Shown piece by piece: positions 39,667-51,779 of a stretch of DNA of 64,000 nucleotides. Below the pieces are notes generated by a model that saw only the letters and a list, made by a program, of their open reading frames with translations, was not told the DNA's origin and searched no databases. The position numbers and the translations under genes are program-made. Within the stretch, counting starts at the first letter, position 1, and each line of letters starts with the position of its first letter. The DNA is from Diphasiastrum complanatum. Its lineage: Eukaryota; Streptophyta; Lycopodiopsida; Lycopodiales; Lycopodiaceae. The DNA is taken from positions 13,481,815 through 13,545,814 of the forward strand of contig CM055098.1 of the NCBI GenBank assembly GCA_029204225.1. The letters are read 5' to 3'.

Positions 39667-41350
39667 ATGGATTCCCAAGGGAAAGCCAGTCCTATCATGG
39701 ACAAGTTTGATGGAGCCAATTACCATCTGTGAAAATTTAAGATGAAAACTATACTAATGGCAAAAAAATTGTACGACGTTGTTACAGGTGCAGAAGGGAA
39801 ACCCGAAGCGGACGACGTGGCAATCTCCAGATGGAAGCTGAAGGATGGAAAAACTTTCGCGCTGATCATCCTCAACATCACGGATACCCAGATCGGCCAT
39901 GTATTTGAGGCTCAGACATCGAAAGAAGCCTGGGACATCTTGAGCACACTATACAAAGTGCGAGATATAGCTTCCAAGATACATCTCAAGTAGAAATTCT
40001 ACTCCCTCAAGATGACAAATGGTGATTCCCTGCAGAATCACATTAATCAATTCAAGAATCTGCTAAGACAAATGGCCATTGTCGGATCTATCATAGACAA
40101 TCAAGACACAGTGATGCAACTGCTTACAAGCTTGCCAAGTTCTTATGACAGCTGGGTGATGATCATCACCACTCATCCATAATTTGTGGAAAAAGTACAA
40201 AAAGGACCAAGAGTGGATCCTAATCTGATCCTCAAGAGAGATTGGTTGTCAGATTACTTGATCTATCAATCTACTTCAGATTAAGATCAATCTAGATCAA
40301 TTCTAGAGACAAAATCCTAACAAGAACAATCATTACTTGAAGTTAAGTGTACTTTATGGTTTCACATGTGTGAAACACTGTTTGAGTACGAACTCCAACC
40401 TGAAAATCAAGTACACATTGATAGAACCTCAAAACAATCAAAACAAATGTAGACAAATGGAGAGAATCACTCAAAATTGCTTTCAAAACCAAGATTGGTG
40501 TCTCATGCTGATTATGGCCAAATGTGGCTCTATATATACAATAAGTGGGAGCTCGTGGTACTGATCATCCCTTTGATCCCACATGTGTGAAGGTGCTTTG
40601 TCATATGATGATTCATGATGTAAAACTGACACTTGGACAAAACCTTCTATTTTGAGCACTTTTGGTCCATTTTCCTTCTATATGGGGCTACTTGAAAATC
40701 TTCTAGAAGTCAAAATTCGTCTACTTCAGCTTATTCCACACATGTGAGCTGTCCTCTACACATGGGATGTGACACCTAACTAAAGGATGTGGCTCATGCA
40801 AGCAATAGACTGATGCCATGTGTCATATGTCTAGAAAACTAGTTTTTGGCCTTTTTAGCCACTAGAACTTGAATTAAATCATATGTACAACCTATATGAT
40901 TATGGTACATGACAAGTACACTATTTTCACACATGGGAACAGGCTCCACACATGTGTTTTTATCTATAGACAAGATTTTTGGCCTCTACCAAGCTTATTT
41001 TTGCATTTTTCACATGATTGACTCTTTCGAGAGTCATTACTATGTTGTTGCAGAAAGACATGCGAAGGAACGAAGCCTCGAGTTCCTCAGATGATTCTCA
41101 CGCCTTGTACACCAAAAAAAGCACGACAAAGCAACAGAAGAAGAAATGCCCAAAGCAATCAAAGTCAGACCAAAAACTAGCTTAGCACAAGGAGGAGTCG
41201 AATCTGCAGACAAAGAAGAAGTTGTTCTACAGATACTACAAATGAAACAACCACAAAATACAAGATTGCCGAATACTTCAAGTGAAAAACACCAGCAAAG
41301 GATGGTCGAATCAAGGGACAAATGCAGCTGCAGAAGCTCCACAGCCTATT
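39667..41350 (+). pseudogene. Copia gag split by a solo LTR
   Basis: ATG 39667: MDSQGKASPIMDKFDGANYH, then a TGA where WK is expected, KLYDVVTGAEGKPEADD, FEAQTSKEAWDILSTLYKV and QLLTSLPSSYDSWVMIITTH. The frame is cut at 40185 by the solo LTR and resumes after 41014 with LTLSRVITMLLQKDMRR and a knuckle-like NNHKIQDCRI whose first two Cys positions are changed. Because the gag reads on across the insertion site, the LTR came later. Confidence 0.87.
40185..41014 (-). mobile_element. Solo LTR of the 26497 copia family inserted in another copia's gag
   Basis: On the plus strand it begins TGTGGAAAAAGTACAAAAAG and ends GCATTTTTCACA, the reverse complements of the LTR ends of the 26497 element. Internal matches include TTTCACATGTGTGAAAC (40363-40379) and CACATGTGAGCTG. 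It is flanked by TAATT (40180-40184) and TGATT (41015-41019), a target duplication with one substitution. No internal retroelement sequence is present, so it arose by LTR-LTR recombination. Confidence 0.88.
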
Positions 41351-42180
41351 CAAGAAGCGGATCATGATGTCTTCATGACCAACCATCAAGGAGCATCTGG
41401 CGACAGTTCTTGGTTCCTAGATTTTGGTGCCACTCAGCACATGACTAGTCTCATTGGCTGTTTCGAGTCCTATACACCTTACAGTACTCAAAAATTTGTT
41501 CACCTTGGCCACAATAGCACACAAGCTATTAAAGGTGAAGGCATTGTAAGATTATGCTTTGCAAATGATCAGTCTAAGCCACTCTCTAAAATCCTGTGTG
41601 TACCAAAGTTATCTACAAATCTGCTCTTTGTAAGCAGAATCACAGATCTAGGACACAGAGTAGAGTTCGAATGTGATCAGTGTAAAGTAGTTGATAGGAT
41701 AGACAAGATCCTAGCACTCGAAAAGAGGCATGGATACTTGTATAAGTTGAGTCATTGCTTTTCTGCCACTAGTCAGGCTCTCAATACTTCAATTCACTCA
41801 AATAAAGGTTTACTTTGGCATTATAGACTTCGTCATTTAAATCATGCTATTGTACAACGAATGTCTAGACAATCTATTGTTCTTGATCTCGACTATCCTC
41901 ATGAAAAGGTCGAGTTACTTGTCTGTCAAGACTGTCTAGTTGGTAAACAGACTAGGAAACCATTTAAGTCAAGCCTTCAGCATGTTGCTAGAGGATTGCT
42001 AGATGTTGTCCATTCAGATATTTGTTACCTGATGAAAAATCCTTCGCTGATGAATTCTCCATAAGGACTATGGTATACTTCATAAAGAAAAAATTAGAAG
42101 CCTTCAACTGATTCAGAATCTTCAAGGAGCGTGCAGAAAAGGAGACAGGAAGGACGATCCTGATACCCAACAAATCTTGT
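41351..42180 (+). pseudogene. Copia protease, pre-integrase and deleted integrase
   Basis: Protease region SSWFLDFGATQHMT, where the catalytic DSG has become DFG; ILCVPKLSTNLLFVSRITDL; pre-integrase LLWHYRLRHLNHA and LVCQDCLVGKQTRKPF; integrase start LLDVVHSDICY. The frame ends at 42064. Shifted fragments (RIFKERAEKETGRTIL) show that most of the integrase core, including the second Asp and the Glu, is missing. Confidence 0.85.
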
Positions 42181-43506
42181 ATAGCTGGGATACAATTTTT
42201 ATCGAGGATCAGTTCGTCGACCTCAAACGCAAGGATATTGCTCAAGAAGGACCTTCATCACCTGCCGTTGACACGACAGTCCGAGCTTCTGGCTCAGGCG
42301 TATGTATTGTCGACCCACTTCGAGATGGCGAATCAGACGAAGATGTTGCTGCTACCCAGCAACAAGTCCCAGGAGCGGTTCATCAATCAAATACTCCTAG
42401 AAGATCAAGCCGAGTGCGCATACAGCCCACAAGGTATACTCCTGAGTCTGCCTGTCCCTTAATGCAGGAACCGATGACAGTCAAAGAGGCACTTAGCCAA
42501 CCAGACTTTGATCTCTGGAGAGAAGCCATGGACAGAGAGTATTCCTCTCTGATCAAGAATCAAACATGGTCATTAGTTGAAGCTCCTATTGGCTGCATTA
42601 TCATTGACTGTAAATGGATTTTTAAGATCAAATATAATGCCAATGGAGCAATTGATCGAAGGAAGGCTAGACTGGTAGCACGAGGATTCATCCAGATCCT
42701 GAATGTCGACTATAGTGAGACTTTTAGTCCAGTCATCAAACATTTGTAGATCTGAATGATCTTGTCTTGTGTTGCAGCTGCCACCTCGAAGTACATCAAC
42801 TTGATGTACAAACAACCTATCTGAATGGAGCTATACAAGAAGATATCTACATGATCCAACCCAAAGGATATGTTCTAGAAGGCATGAAGAATCATGTCTG
42901 TAAACTCCACAAGGCATTGTATGGCTTGAAACAGTCTGCCAAGGTTTGGTTTCAGAGGATGAACACATTCTTCATTGAACAAAGATTCAAACCAAGCACT
43001 GCTGATTGCAATGTTTATTCAAAGTCAGTGCAACAATCCTTCATTATCATCACCTTGTACGTGGATGATATGTTGCTCTTCAGCAACAATACCAATATGG
43101 TTAAGGATTCGAAGCATATGCTGTTCTCAGAATTCAACATGACTGATCTGGACGAAGCCTTTTGTCTAGGAGTTCAAATCCACAGAGACAGAGCAAATCG
43201 ACCGACTTACATCACTCAACAAAGGTATCTTCATAATATTCTTAATAGATACAATTTGATGAATTGTAAATTAGCTCACTCACCAATGGATCCAAGCCTG
43301 CATTTGTCAAAGGACCAATGTTCCCAGACCAAGCAAAAAGAGGAGCAAATGAGAGGGTATCCGTATCGATACTAGGATCTCTCATGTATGCAATGGTTTG
43401 TACAAGACTAGATATCTCTTTTGCTGTTAGCTCACTCAACCAATACATGGCTAATCCTGGCATTACCCATTGGAAGGCTCCTATTCGAGTCATGAGGTAT
43501 ATTTGA
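42181..43506 (+). pseudogene. Copia reverse transcriptase
   Basis: Linker (TPRRSSRVRIQPTRYTPES) and RT: EALSQPDFDLWREAMDREYS, IIDCKWIFKIKYNANGAIDR, then a stop at 42747 after ETFSPVIKHL. A new frame from about 42767 gives LEVHQLDVQTTYLNGAIQED, LYGLKQSAKVWFQRM and ITLYVDDMLLFSNN (YVDD intact). Another shift near 43320 leads to SILGSLMYAMVCTRLDISFA, ending at a stop after VMRYI at 43506. Confidence 0.9.
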
Positions 43507-44049
43507 GCTACCACGGACCAGTGCATCTGCTATAGAGATGTCAGCAATGACAATCTTCATCAGCTTAATGGTTATTTTGATGCAAGCTGGGGAGGAGACG
43601 CAGACAATCATAAGTCCACATCTGGATTTACATTTTTCTTCAACGCCGGTCCTATTTCGTGAAACAATTGTAAGCAAGCCTCTATCGCACTTTCTTCTAC
43701 TGAAACAAAATATATTGCTGCCTCTCAATCTATTAAGAAAGCGTTTTGGTTGAGAAATTTGCTGTCAGACATTAATCTATATCAGTACAGCCCTACAATT
43801 TTGTTTTGTGATAACCAAAGTGCTATTGCCTTATCGACCCACCCTAGATTTCATTCTAGGAGTAAGCACATTGAGATCAGATATCACTGCATCAAGGGCA
43901 AGGTTCTCGATAGAGAGGTAAGCTTAACATACTGCAGAACGCAGGACATGGTTGCAGACATCTTCACGAAAGCACTCAATGTTAATGCACACAACAAATT
44001 TTGGGCATTGCTCAGTATGAAGATCAAGGCATTCACGGATCCAAATTAA
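43507..44049 (+). pseudogene. Copia RNase H
   Basis: Phrases GYFDASWGGDADNHKSTSG and ASIALSSTETKYIAASQSIK span two frames. Then 43750-44049 gives LLSDINLYQYSPTILFCDNQ, SKHIEIRYHCIKGKVLDREV and MVADIFTKAL. The catalytic FDAS and SSTE and the third-Asp motif CDNQ are still visible. The poly-G polypurine tract follows directly. Confidence 0.9.
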
Positions 44050-44061
44050 GGGGGGGGGGTG

Positions 44062-46704
44062 TGTTGGATTTATTCCCTCTACTCTCTCTTAATCCCATTT
44101 TAATCAGCCTCCATTCATGTTGCATATTTACTAACGTTGCCACGCAGTCTGCATATTTGCACACAAATTTGCACAGACAAAGAAAAGATGAAAGAATTGC
44201 TACATTGTGTTTAGTATAAACTCTATCTTAGAAAATTTGAAAAAGTAGACCCAATTCATTTTATATTGTACATTATGGAGCAAGTGAAAATTGGATATGA
44301 TATTTCGGTTTGGTTTAGAATTGATTCTATAATATGCTCTTAGATCAACAATCATAATTCCAATGTATAGGTGTCTAGATTTCGAGTAAGAAATTTTAGG
44401 TGTGAAAGATTGACTCACATGTTATGCACACTTGATATTATAAGATGACGAATGATATATTGATTCTCTTTTATTTCTTAAATTTTTGTCGAGATGTGTT
44501 TACTATATAGTGAGGTTTTAGATGACCATACAAATCTGACTCTTGCTCTAATAATGATCTAAATCAATAATAAGAAAATTTGATTAGCTATAGCTAACTG
44601 TTTTTTTTTATTAGCATTAATTTTACTACCTTTTTTTTATAAATCTATCAAGTTTTACTTGATTCAAAACAATTTAGATGTCTAACCCACAAACGCATCT
44701 TGTGGTTAATGTAAATGAATAGTACATTGAACTTGAGCCGATGGCATTGGCCTTCTCGCTCATATGTTATTAAACCATGTAGTTTTCATGTATCTTATTT
44801 GAGAGCATGTATTTGTTTCATGTATGTTTCTAATTATAAAATTCAATGAAATTTAAATAAATACTGTTAAATGTGTGATAAGATTTGATATAATATCTAG
44901 TTAAGCATTTCAAAGCACAATATATATTTGGATAAAAATTTACCCATAGACGTTACATAGTCATGAAGCACTCACTACCATATATCTTATGATCATTGAA
45001 AGCACATGATGTACGTACAAATTGAAATACATTTTTTGTGGTTAGTTTTGCGCACAAAAATATGCTTGCAAATTGTTTTTCATTACATTTGTGCGCTTCT
45101 TTCCATTGATTTGTCGTGAAATGTATTTTTTTGTTAATGATAAAAAAAAACTTGTATAACAAACGAATGTGTTGGCACAGCTTGAATTTTTAAACATGAA
45201 GTATATTTGTGATCAAATGCATTATTTATATTTTATATCTTGTTTTATTCATGATAGTCACATGCTCCAGATATCGTTCTAAAACCTAGCAAAGAAGAGC
45301 GTTTAAAAAATATCACAGACTTTCTCTTTCAATCGAGTGTCTTCTACTTTTATATATTATTGCACATGACACCCACATGGCCTACCTACAAAAAAATCAC
45401 AATTTTCAGTAATGATATTGATTTATTAGTATTAATAATTCCAACATGCATCATATGTAAGTCATTAAAGTCTAATTTAATATGAATATAAACATATATG
45501 CTATTTCAAGTTAATCATGTTGTTTTGATATAAAACTATCTTGTTTTGGAGTACTAACATGTTTTAAGTAGTATAATACTTTTCTAATCAATCAAGAATC
45601 TTAAACAAAATAAAAAGTAGTACAAATTAGACAACTTGCTCCGTTCCAAAAAAAAAATTTATTAGTTGTTGGCTTACAAAAATGCCATTAAGCTTCAATA
45701 ATTATGCGACATGACTTTGATACAATAGATCAAACCAAAACATGTAATAAACTTTTTTCTATTAATGAAAATTAAGATTTTATTTTTTAATGTGAATGCA
45801 TAACAAAAACAAATGCCAAAAATTGAATTTGACATTGAAATCCTAGATCAAAGTCTACCATTGTGAACCAATTTCTTTCTAGCATCTCAAGTTTTGATTT
45901 TGACATTATATTTTGGCAACAAACAAATCGATCTTCACTACAATATTTGTTTGGAAAAATACTAAGCATGTACAATACAAATCCAGAGTGAGTATCCTTA
46001 CCTACATTTATGCGATGTACAATATATCCTTATATGTTGTAGCCCTTGAATAATACCGAAAGTGTTTGTTTCATAAAACATTATAATATTTTCCAGTAGA
46101 TTGTTGAATTCAAAAATTTATACTATTATCATGTAATATTATATGTATGTATTTATGCTCATTTTGTCAACATTACAAAGAAAGAGTTACAAGTCAAGAC
46201 ATGATGTGTAGTACAGGTATTTGCATGCCTTATCTTGGGTTTATGATAAATCAGTTTGCCTTTAGCTAGCACTGACCTACACATTATCATAGAGCTAGAA
46301 TTAACACTCACAATCTTAGAATAATACAAATCAGACTCATCCTAGTCAGAAAGTATCATTAACTTATCTCACCAACTTTAAAGAACAATAGAAAATGAAA
46401 AAGTTTGTGCCCAAATAGAACTCTCCATGTAAAAGAAATTATTAAATAGATTTTGAGTTTCCCAGTAAAACTTGAGCTTTCATGTGTAGCAAGAGACAAG
46501 ATCCATCACAAGCCACAACAAAATTATGTTGCGTGAGACCACATTAAAGTTTTATAATTGAGATTTTGTCATTTCAAATCTAATAGGGACATCAAGGAAA
46601 TCACATATTGGCACTTTGTCTCGATGGATCAATAAGTATGCAACTAGGCTATCTTGTTTGTAACACGAATTTCTATTTTGGTGAATTGATAGAACCTTTG
46701 GAAC
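44062..46704. other. Start of a 3' LTR, then long AT-rich gene-free DNA
   Basis: The 3' LTR of the preceding copia starts at 44062, but its right end could not be found. From about 44200 to 46704 the sequence is AT-rich, with many short frames and no recognisable protein, LTR terminus or repeat. Confidence 0.6.
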
Positions 46705-47437
46705 TGTGAAGTTTTTAGCATGCGTGAACTTCACCACACACCCTACAGGATCTTACTAAGGTGTTGTGATTGCACAAGATTTATCAGAGAACAGTATACT
46801 TAAAAAAGTCTATGACAAGAGCACAATGGCATACATCAGATGAAAACATCTAACTTCTCACTATGAGAATTGAATGTCAGAAAAAATTCTAAGTGCTCAG
46901 TATGGGAAAAATAGTCTGCTCTTGGGTAGAGAGAGAAAATCAATGACGGAAAACTCAGGTAGAGAGAGAATGAGTTCAAAACACCAAAATCTCATTATTC
47001 ACAATATGGCAAAACATGCCAAGCTTTCCCTACATGAGAGAGACTCGAATTCCTAAAGTGGAGTTGCATGGAAAGTCCACTTAACTGAACTAATTCACCT
47101 ACCAGAGATCCACATGTGTAACTGCATGCATGGATGTTGCATGTACTGTGCATGTCAACTCATAAAACTGCCTAGGCATGTGTAGATCACAGAAACTACT
47201 TTGCATGTTGCATGCACTGATTGCATGTGGCTTGCATGCATACAGTATGACATTGCATGCTATCTAAACTTATGCATGTCATCAAAATTGAACCTATCTA
47301 ACTCAAATCCGACCTATACTTGAAGGTTATGTGCTCAATTCACATGCCTTTTATGTACAACATGAAATTTAGTGGAAATAACCATGGACATGGCCCCAAA
47401 CTCGAGATAGGAAGATAATATTCTAATAATCTTCACA
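46705..47437 (-). repeat. 3' LTR of the minus-strand copia
   Basis: 733 bp, TGTGAAG ... CTTCACA (7-bp inverted ends). It abuts AAATTTTAAGGAGGGG on the minus strand, the polypurine tract. 47105-47285 contains many TGCATG words. Confidence 0.9.
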
Positions 47438-47960
47438 CCCCTCCTTAAAATTTATGTTCCTATCAACACAGACTTCGAAATTAGGCCAAGGTTAGACCTC
47501 ATCTTGATAAAAAAATTCTTGAGTAGTGGCTTGGTGAGAAGATCTGCAACACAATTTGTAGAATCAACATGCTCTAGTGAGATCTCTCTCCCAATGACTT
47601 TTTCTCTTACAAAATGATGAGCTACTTCAATGTGTTTGCTCCTTGCATGGAAAACTGGATTATTTGCAAGACCTTGAGTAGAAATGTTGTCATTCTTGAT
47701 AATTGGAAGATCTTCATCTGCATAACACCTGACAAAATCATGTACACATATAAGGTGTCTTCAGAGTCAAGACCTTTGATTTGTGAGTAGCCTTTGGCAG
47801 AAAGTCTTGCTTTATACTTATTGATAGATCCATCATGATTATACTTGATTCTGAAAATCCACTTACATCCAATCACATGCATGTTGTTTGGTGGCTCCAC
47901 AAGCTCCCATGTGTTGTTTGACATCAAGGCTTCAAACTCTTGGGTCATTGCTTCAACCAC
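47438..47960 (-). pseudogene. Copia RT start fused to RNase H end
   Basis: Minus strand from 47960: MTQEFEALMSNNTWELVEPP, GCKWIFRIKYNHDGSINKYK and KGYSQIKGLDSEDTLYV. RT then breaks off and RNase H phrases follow: HARSKHIEVAHHFVREKVIG, NCVADLLTKPLLKN, ending at a stop before the polypurine tract. The catalytic YVDD region is deleted. Confidence 0.87.
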
Positions 47961-48444
47961 ATCTTGGATTGAAGAGCTTCTTGGACATCTTTAGGCTTTT
48001 CATTTGAATGAAGAGAGCATGATAGGAAGTTTCACCTTCCACTTGCCTTCCTTCTTCATCATATGTGAGCCTCCTTGGCTCAGATCTTGCTCGTGTAGAT
48101 CTTCTTGGTGTGGTAGCTTGAATTTGCTCCTCCTCAAGCATCGACCTCACCACCTCTTAAATAGCATCAAAATTGATAATTGATATTGCATGAGACTCCT
48201 TGATCTGTGCATAATCCAAGTTAAATTTGTGATCTTCATGGAAGATCACATCTTTACTAACAACATTCTTGTCAGTAGAAGGAAGATATACTTTGTATGC
48301 TTTTTTAGTGGATGCATATCCTACAAAAATTCTTTTAACTGCACTAGGATCTTCCTTCTTCCTACTTTCTAGAGGCACATGCACAAAGCATACATAGCCA
48401 AAAATTCTCAGATGATCTACCTTAGGCTTTTTCTTATACAACAT
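47953..48444 (-). pseudogene. Copia integrase C-terminal and linker region
   Basis: 48444-48157: MLYKKKPKVDHLRIFGYVCF then VHVPLESRKKEDPSAVKRIF, the segment after the integrase core. A stop at 48157 is followed by 48153-47953 with TTPRRSTRARSEPRRLTYDE, the linker before RT. Several frameshifts. Confidence 0.88.
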
Positions 48445-48487
48445 CTAAAATGGTGTTTTTCCTCCAATTGCAAGATTTGGAAGCCTA

Positions 48488-49017
48488 TTACAAAGATAGT
48501 TTGCACATGCAACTGCCTCTAGGTAGAGAAGCTTCTAGCCTAATGGCTTTTGCACATTCACACAAAGTTCTATTTTTTCTCTCAGCAACTCCATTTTGTT
48601 GAGGAGTATATGAACAAGAAAACTCTCTTTGAATGCCCTCTCTCTCACAAAAGTCTTTAAAGTTATTGAAAGTGTATTCTCCTCCACTATCACTTCTCAA
48701 AGCTTTCAACTTGAAAGAAAACTGCTTTTCTACATAAGCTTTGAAAGTAAGAAAAACATCATAGACCATGGCTTTTGAAGACAGCATATAGATCCAAGAA
48801 TATCTTGTATAATCATCTACAAAGGAAACAAAGCAATTTGCTCCTCCTTTGCTCTTAGTTGATGAGAAATGTACATTAGAGTGCACTAGTTCAAATGGTT
48901 GCTTTGTTTTGATGCTTGATCTAGGAAAAGGTCTTTTGTGTGATTTTGCCAGCACACAAGCTTCACAAGGTAGAAGCTCCTTTGACAATGTCTTTGGTAG
49001 TCCAACAACTTTTCCTT
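48488..49017 (-). pseudogene. Copia integrase core
   Basis: From the MITE edge: EGKVVGLPKTLSKELLPCEA, CVLAKSHKRPFPRSS, LVHSNVHFSS (catalytic Asp of HSD replaced by Asn), VSFVDDYTRYSWIYML, LRSDSGGEYTFNNF (second Asp kept) and PQQNGVAERKNRT (Glu kept). The frame shifts after ASLPRGSCMCKLSL. With one catalytic residue changed it would be inactive. Confidence 0.9.
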
Positions 49018-49425
49018 CATTAGGGGAGTTTTGAGCTCCAAAAAGACCCTTTAAAAATTTGTGCAAGATGTCTTTTATATTATTAAAATATCATAACAAT
49101 AATACTTTTGACTTGCCATAACTTTTTAATTATATCTCAGAAGTATGTCATGTAACATATCACTGGAAAGCCCTTGTCATGTAACATATCATTGGAAAGC
49201 CCTTGTTGAGCGCTTTTCAATGCACCAAACTCCGCTAAATCTGGACTTACCACTAAAAAATTATGTCATTTTTAGTGTGGAATCAAAATGTGGACTCAAA
49301 AGGTTACGTTACGTAGATTTCAAATTTGAGTGTTTTGATTGGTCCATGTGTAAGAAAAATTTTAAGAAAAAATACAAAAAGAATCTTTACAAAGGGTCTT
49401 TTTTGGATTTAGAACTCCTCTAATG
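49018..49425. mobile_element. 408-bp MITE-like element in copia pol
   Basis: Imperfect terminal inverted repeats of about 40 bases: left CATTAGGGGAGTTTTGAGCT... and right, read in reverse complement, CATTAGAGGAGTTCTAAATC..., both followed by CCAAAAA(A)GACCCTTT. No coding capacity. The copia pol frame reads into one side (MVKALEEF) and out of the other (EGKVVGLPK). CCTT borders both ends, but a one-base uncertainty prevents a firm target-duplication call. The interior is AT-rich with a 29-bp tandem duplication. Superfamily not assigned. Confidence 0.8.
49146..49203 (+). repeat. 29-bp tandem duplication inside the MITE
   Basis: TGTCATGTAACATATCAYTG... starts at 49146 and 49175, with one mismatch. 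Confidence 0.9.
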
Positions 49426-50280
49426 CCTTGACCATAGATTGCATGGCTTTGAAATTGGGATGACCCAATCTCTTGTGCCACAGATCCTCTTGAAGAACCT
49501 TGGCCTCATAAGCAATATCTGAATTGTTAGCACTCTCCCTAGAATCTAGTTTGTACAGCTTACCAATTCTAGATCCTCTAGCAATAACTTCATTTTCTCT
49601 TGAGATTATACACTTGTCAACCAGTGAAACTTGACATCCAATCCACTATCAAACAAATGTCCTACATTAATGAGATTCTTAGCCAATCTAGGTATATATC
49701 GTACATCAAGTAAGCAAAATTTTTTTGATGATGATGCATGAAATGGAATACTACCAATTCCTTCAATCCGACACTCTACATCATTAGCAGTATAGATTGA
49801 TCTTTTTGCACCTAGATATGGCATGAGATTAGTGAAAGAGTTCCTAGAACTAGACATACGAGAACTAGCCCCACTATCTATCCACCAGACTTCTTCATTC
49901 TTTAAAGGAAAAGATGAAAAAGTAGACATCATTAGTGAATCCTCTCTTTCACTCTCAACACCCTCACACTCATCCTCATTAGTAAGGTTAGCTTGCTTAG
50001 ATTGGTTCTTCTTCTTGAAACAGTTTGATGCATAGTGTCCTTTCTTGCCATAGAAAAAACACTTGATCTTTGACAGCTTCTTCTTGCCACTAGATGTTGC
50101 AGCTTGTGAGAATTGATTATCACCACCTTCTTTGGCTTTGTCCTTCTTGAAGTGACTTTGTCCTTTGCCCTTGTCTCTTGACTTGTCTCTGATGAAGAGT
50201 GCTTTGTCATCTCCACCATCTTTCAATGAAAGTCTGTTGATCCTCAACATCTTTGTTCTCTTGCCTACTTTCTTCAGCAA
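49426..50280 (-). pseudogene. Copia zinc knuckle, protease and pre-integrase
   Basis: 50280-49606: KKLSKIKCFFYGKKGHYASN then CFKKK, a CX2CX4HX4C knuckle with the second Cys changed to Tyr. Then the protease VWWIDSGASSRMSSSRNSF with intact DSG, and ARNLINVGHLFDSGLDVKF-like pre-integrase spacing (read as LAKNLINVGHLF). After a shift near 49610 the minus strand gives LWHKRLGHPNFKAMQSMVKA up to the MITE. Confidence 0.88.
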
Positions 50281-50586
50281 TGAGAACTCCTTGCAGTGTC
50301 TCTAAGGATGGAAGATCCTCCCTAACAGCATAAGTCTGCAGAATATTGTCATACTCATCTCTAAGTCCATTTAGGACTACTTGAACAAGTTCAGTGTTCT
50401 TAAGAGCATCACCAATACTAGCTAACTCTTGATGAAGATCCTTAACTCTCATAACATATGATGAAGCACTCTCAACTACTCTCTGATAACTTAGAAATAT
50501 TTGGTTTCTAAGTATAAGCCATCTAGAAGCATTCTTGATTTCATAGATTGTTTTTAGAGTATCCCAAGCTTCCTTGGCAATGGTGC
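50207..50586 (-). pseudogene. Copia gag, part downstream of the nested insertion
   Basis: AKEAWDTLKTIYEIKNASRW, LILRNQIFLSYQRVVESASS, VMRVKDLHQELASIGDAL and ELVQVVLNGLRDEYDNILQT: the C-terminal half of a UBN2-type Gag. Its N-terminal half is on the other side of the inserted copia, at 56180-56427. Confidence 0.88.
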
Positions 50587-50846
50587 TGTTAGAAATCAAT
50601 GATAAACTTCATTTTTATACTTCTTAGGTACTGTTTATGATGCACTTTATTACTAGCTGTAACTAACCATTGGCTAGTCTAGTAGTCTACTCCTAGGTCT
50701 CCCTCTCTATCAGGGTTCAGAGTTTAGATGTACATTTTACATTCAGTATGTTGTAGTGTAATAGATTGATAGTGCGCGTTCTTCTTTTGGCTTCTTTGGT
50801 GATTGCTTATGGTGAATGCTTGATGTTCCATTTCTGATTGTTGACA
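50587..50846 (+). repeat. 5' LTR of the nested copia
   Basis: Starts TGTTAGAAATCAATG, ends GATTGTTGACA, directly before the PBS. Confidence 0.95.
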
Positions 50847-50858
50847 TGGTATCAGAGC
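50847..50858 (+). other. Primer-binding site, initiator tRNA-Met
   Basis: TGGTATCAGAGC abutting the LTR end. 50859-51779 is a long leader with repeated AGACCAGGGCAGCATCARA- and GCTCCAATATCGGATCCAAG-like duplications. Confidence 0.92.
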
Positions 50859-51779
50859 AGCAATAGTCCTGCGTGTCTGATCAGTGGATACAGCTTGTCA
50901 CAGGCTCCGCAACGAAGTGAGAAAGTCCTTCACGGGAGGTGAAATCTTGGAGAGATAAAAATGGCTAGAAGAAATCCTTCTTTGGTGTATTTTGTAGGCT
51001 TGGAGCTCAGAATCATCAGTGGGGAACGAAGACACAGTCTCGGAGGCATCAGAAAGGCCAGGGCAGCATCAAACAAGTTGAAAACCTGTTGAGTGGGGGA
51101 GATTTTTACAATACTTCCTAGTTGTTGTGAAAAGCACAGTCCTGGAGGCATCCAAAAGACCAGGGCAGCATCAGATAGATTGAAAGTCTGTTGAGTGGGG
51201 GAGATTCTTACAATACTTCCTAGTTGTTGTGAAAAGTGCTATTTGTGTGAGAGGTTTGCCAAGAAATCTCTAATTTGTTTGTTTGGAGTACCACAAATTA
51301 CACTAGATAGTATCTAGTACTATCATTCAGAGTTAGAAAGCTTCATATTTTTCACATTACTGATATCTGTCTGTTTGAACGATCACTCATTTTGAAATCT
51401 TTGCAAAGAGCCGAAGCAAAAAATCTGGAATATTCCCTCTGAAAGTTCTTATATTCTCTCTTTTTCCATACCAATATCAGATCCAAGCGCGCCAGCTGAA
51501 GAGACACCTGAGCAGTCGTACATACGCGCTCCAGTCCGATATCCCATGTCCATACCAATATCGGATCCAAGTGCATGAGCTAAAGAAAATTTCGAGCGGT
51601 TGTACATCTGCACTCTAGTCTGATATTGCATGCTCCAATATCGGATCCAAGCGCACAAGTTGAAGAGGATCTTGAGCAGTCGTACTTCCGTGCTCCATTT
51701 CGATATCAGGTGTATAGCCAGAAAAATATACAGTTTTGTGGTGTGATACGCTACTTAATCTGGACTCATTTGTTCAGTA

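Larger units (their letters stand above)
39227..44062 (+). mobile_element. Degenerate copia element interrupted by a solo LTR
   Basis: 5' LTR end ..CTCCAACA (39509), PBS at 39510, gag from 39667, pol to 44049, polypurine tract AAGGGGGGGGGTG, then a 3' LTR beginning TGTTGGATTTATT at 44062. TGTTGGA and TCCAACA are inverted termini, so both LTR edges belong to one family. Most of integrase is deleted near 42050-42180, and a solo LTR of the 26497 family sits in gag (40185-41014). Both LTRs look incomplete. Confidence 0.85.
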
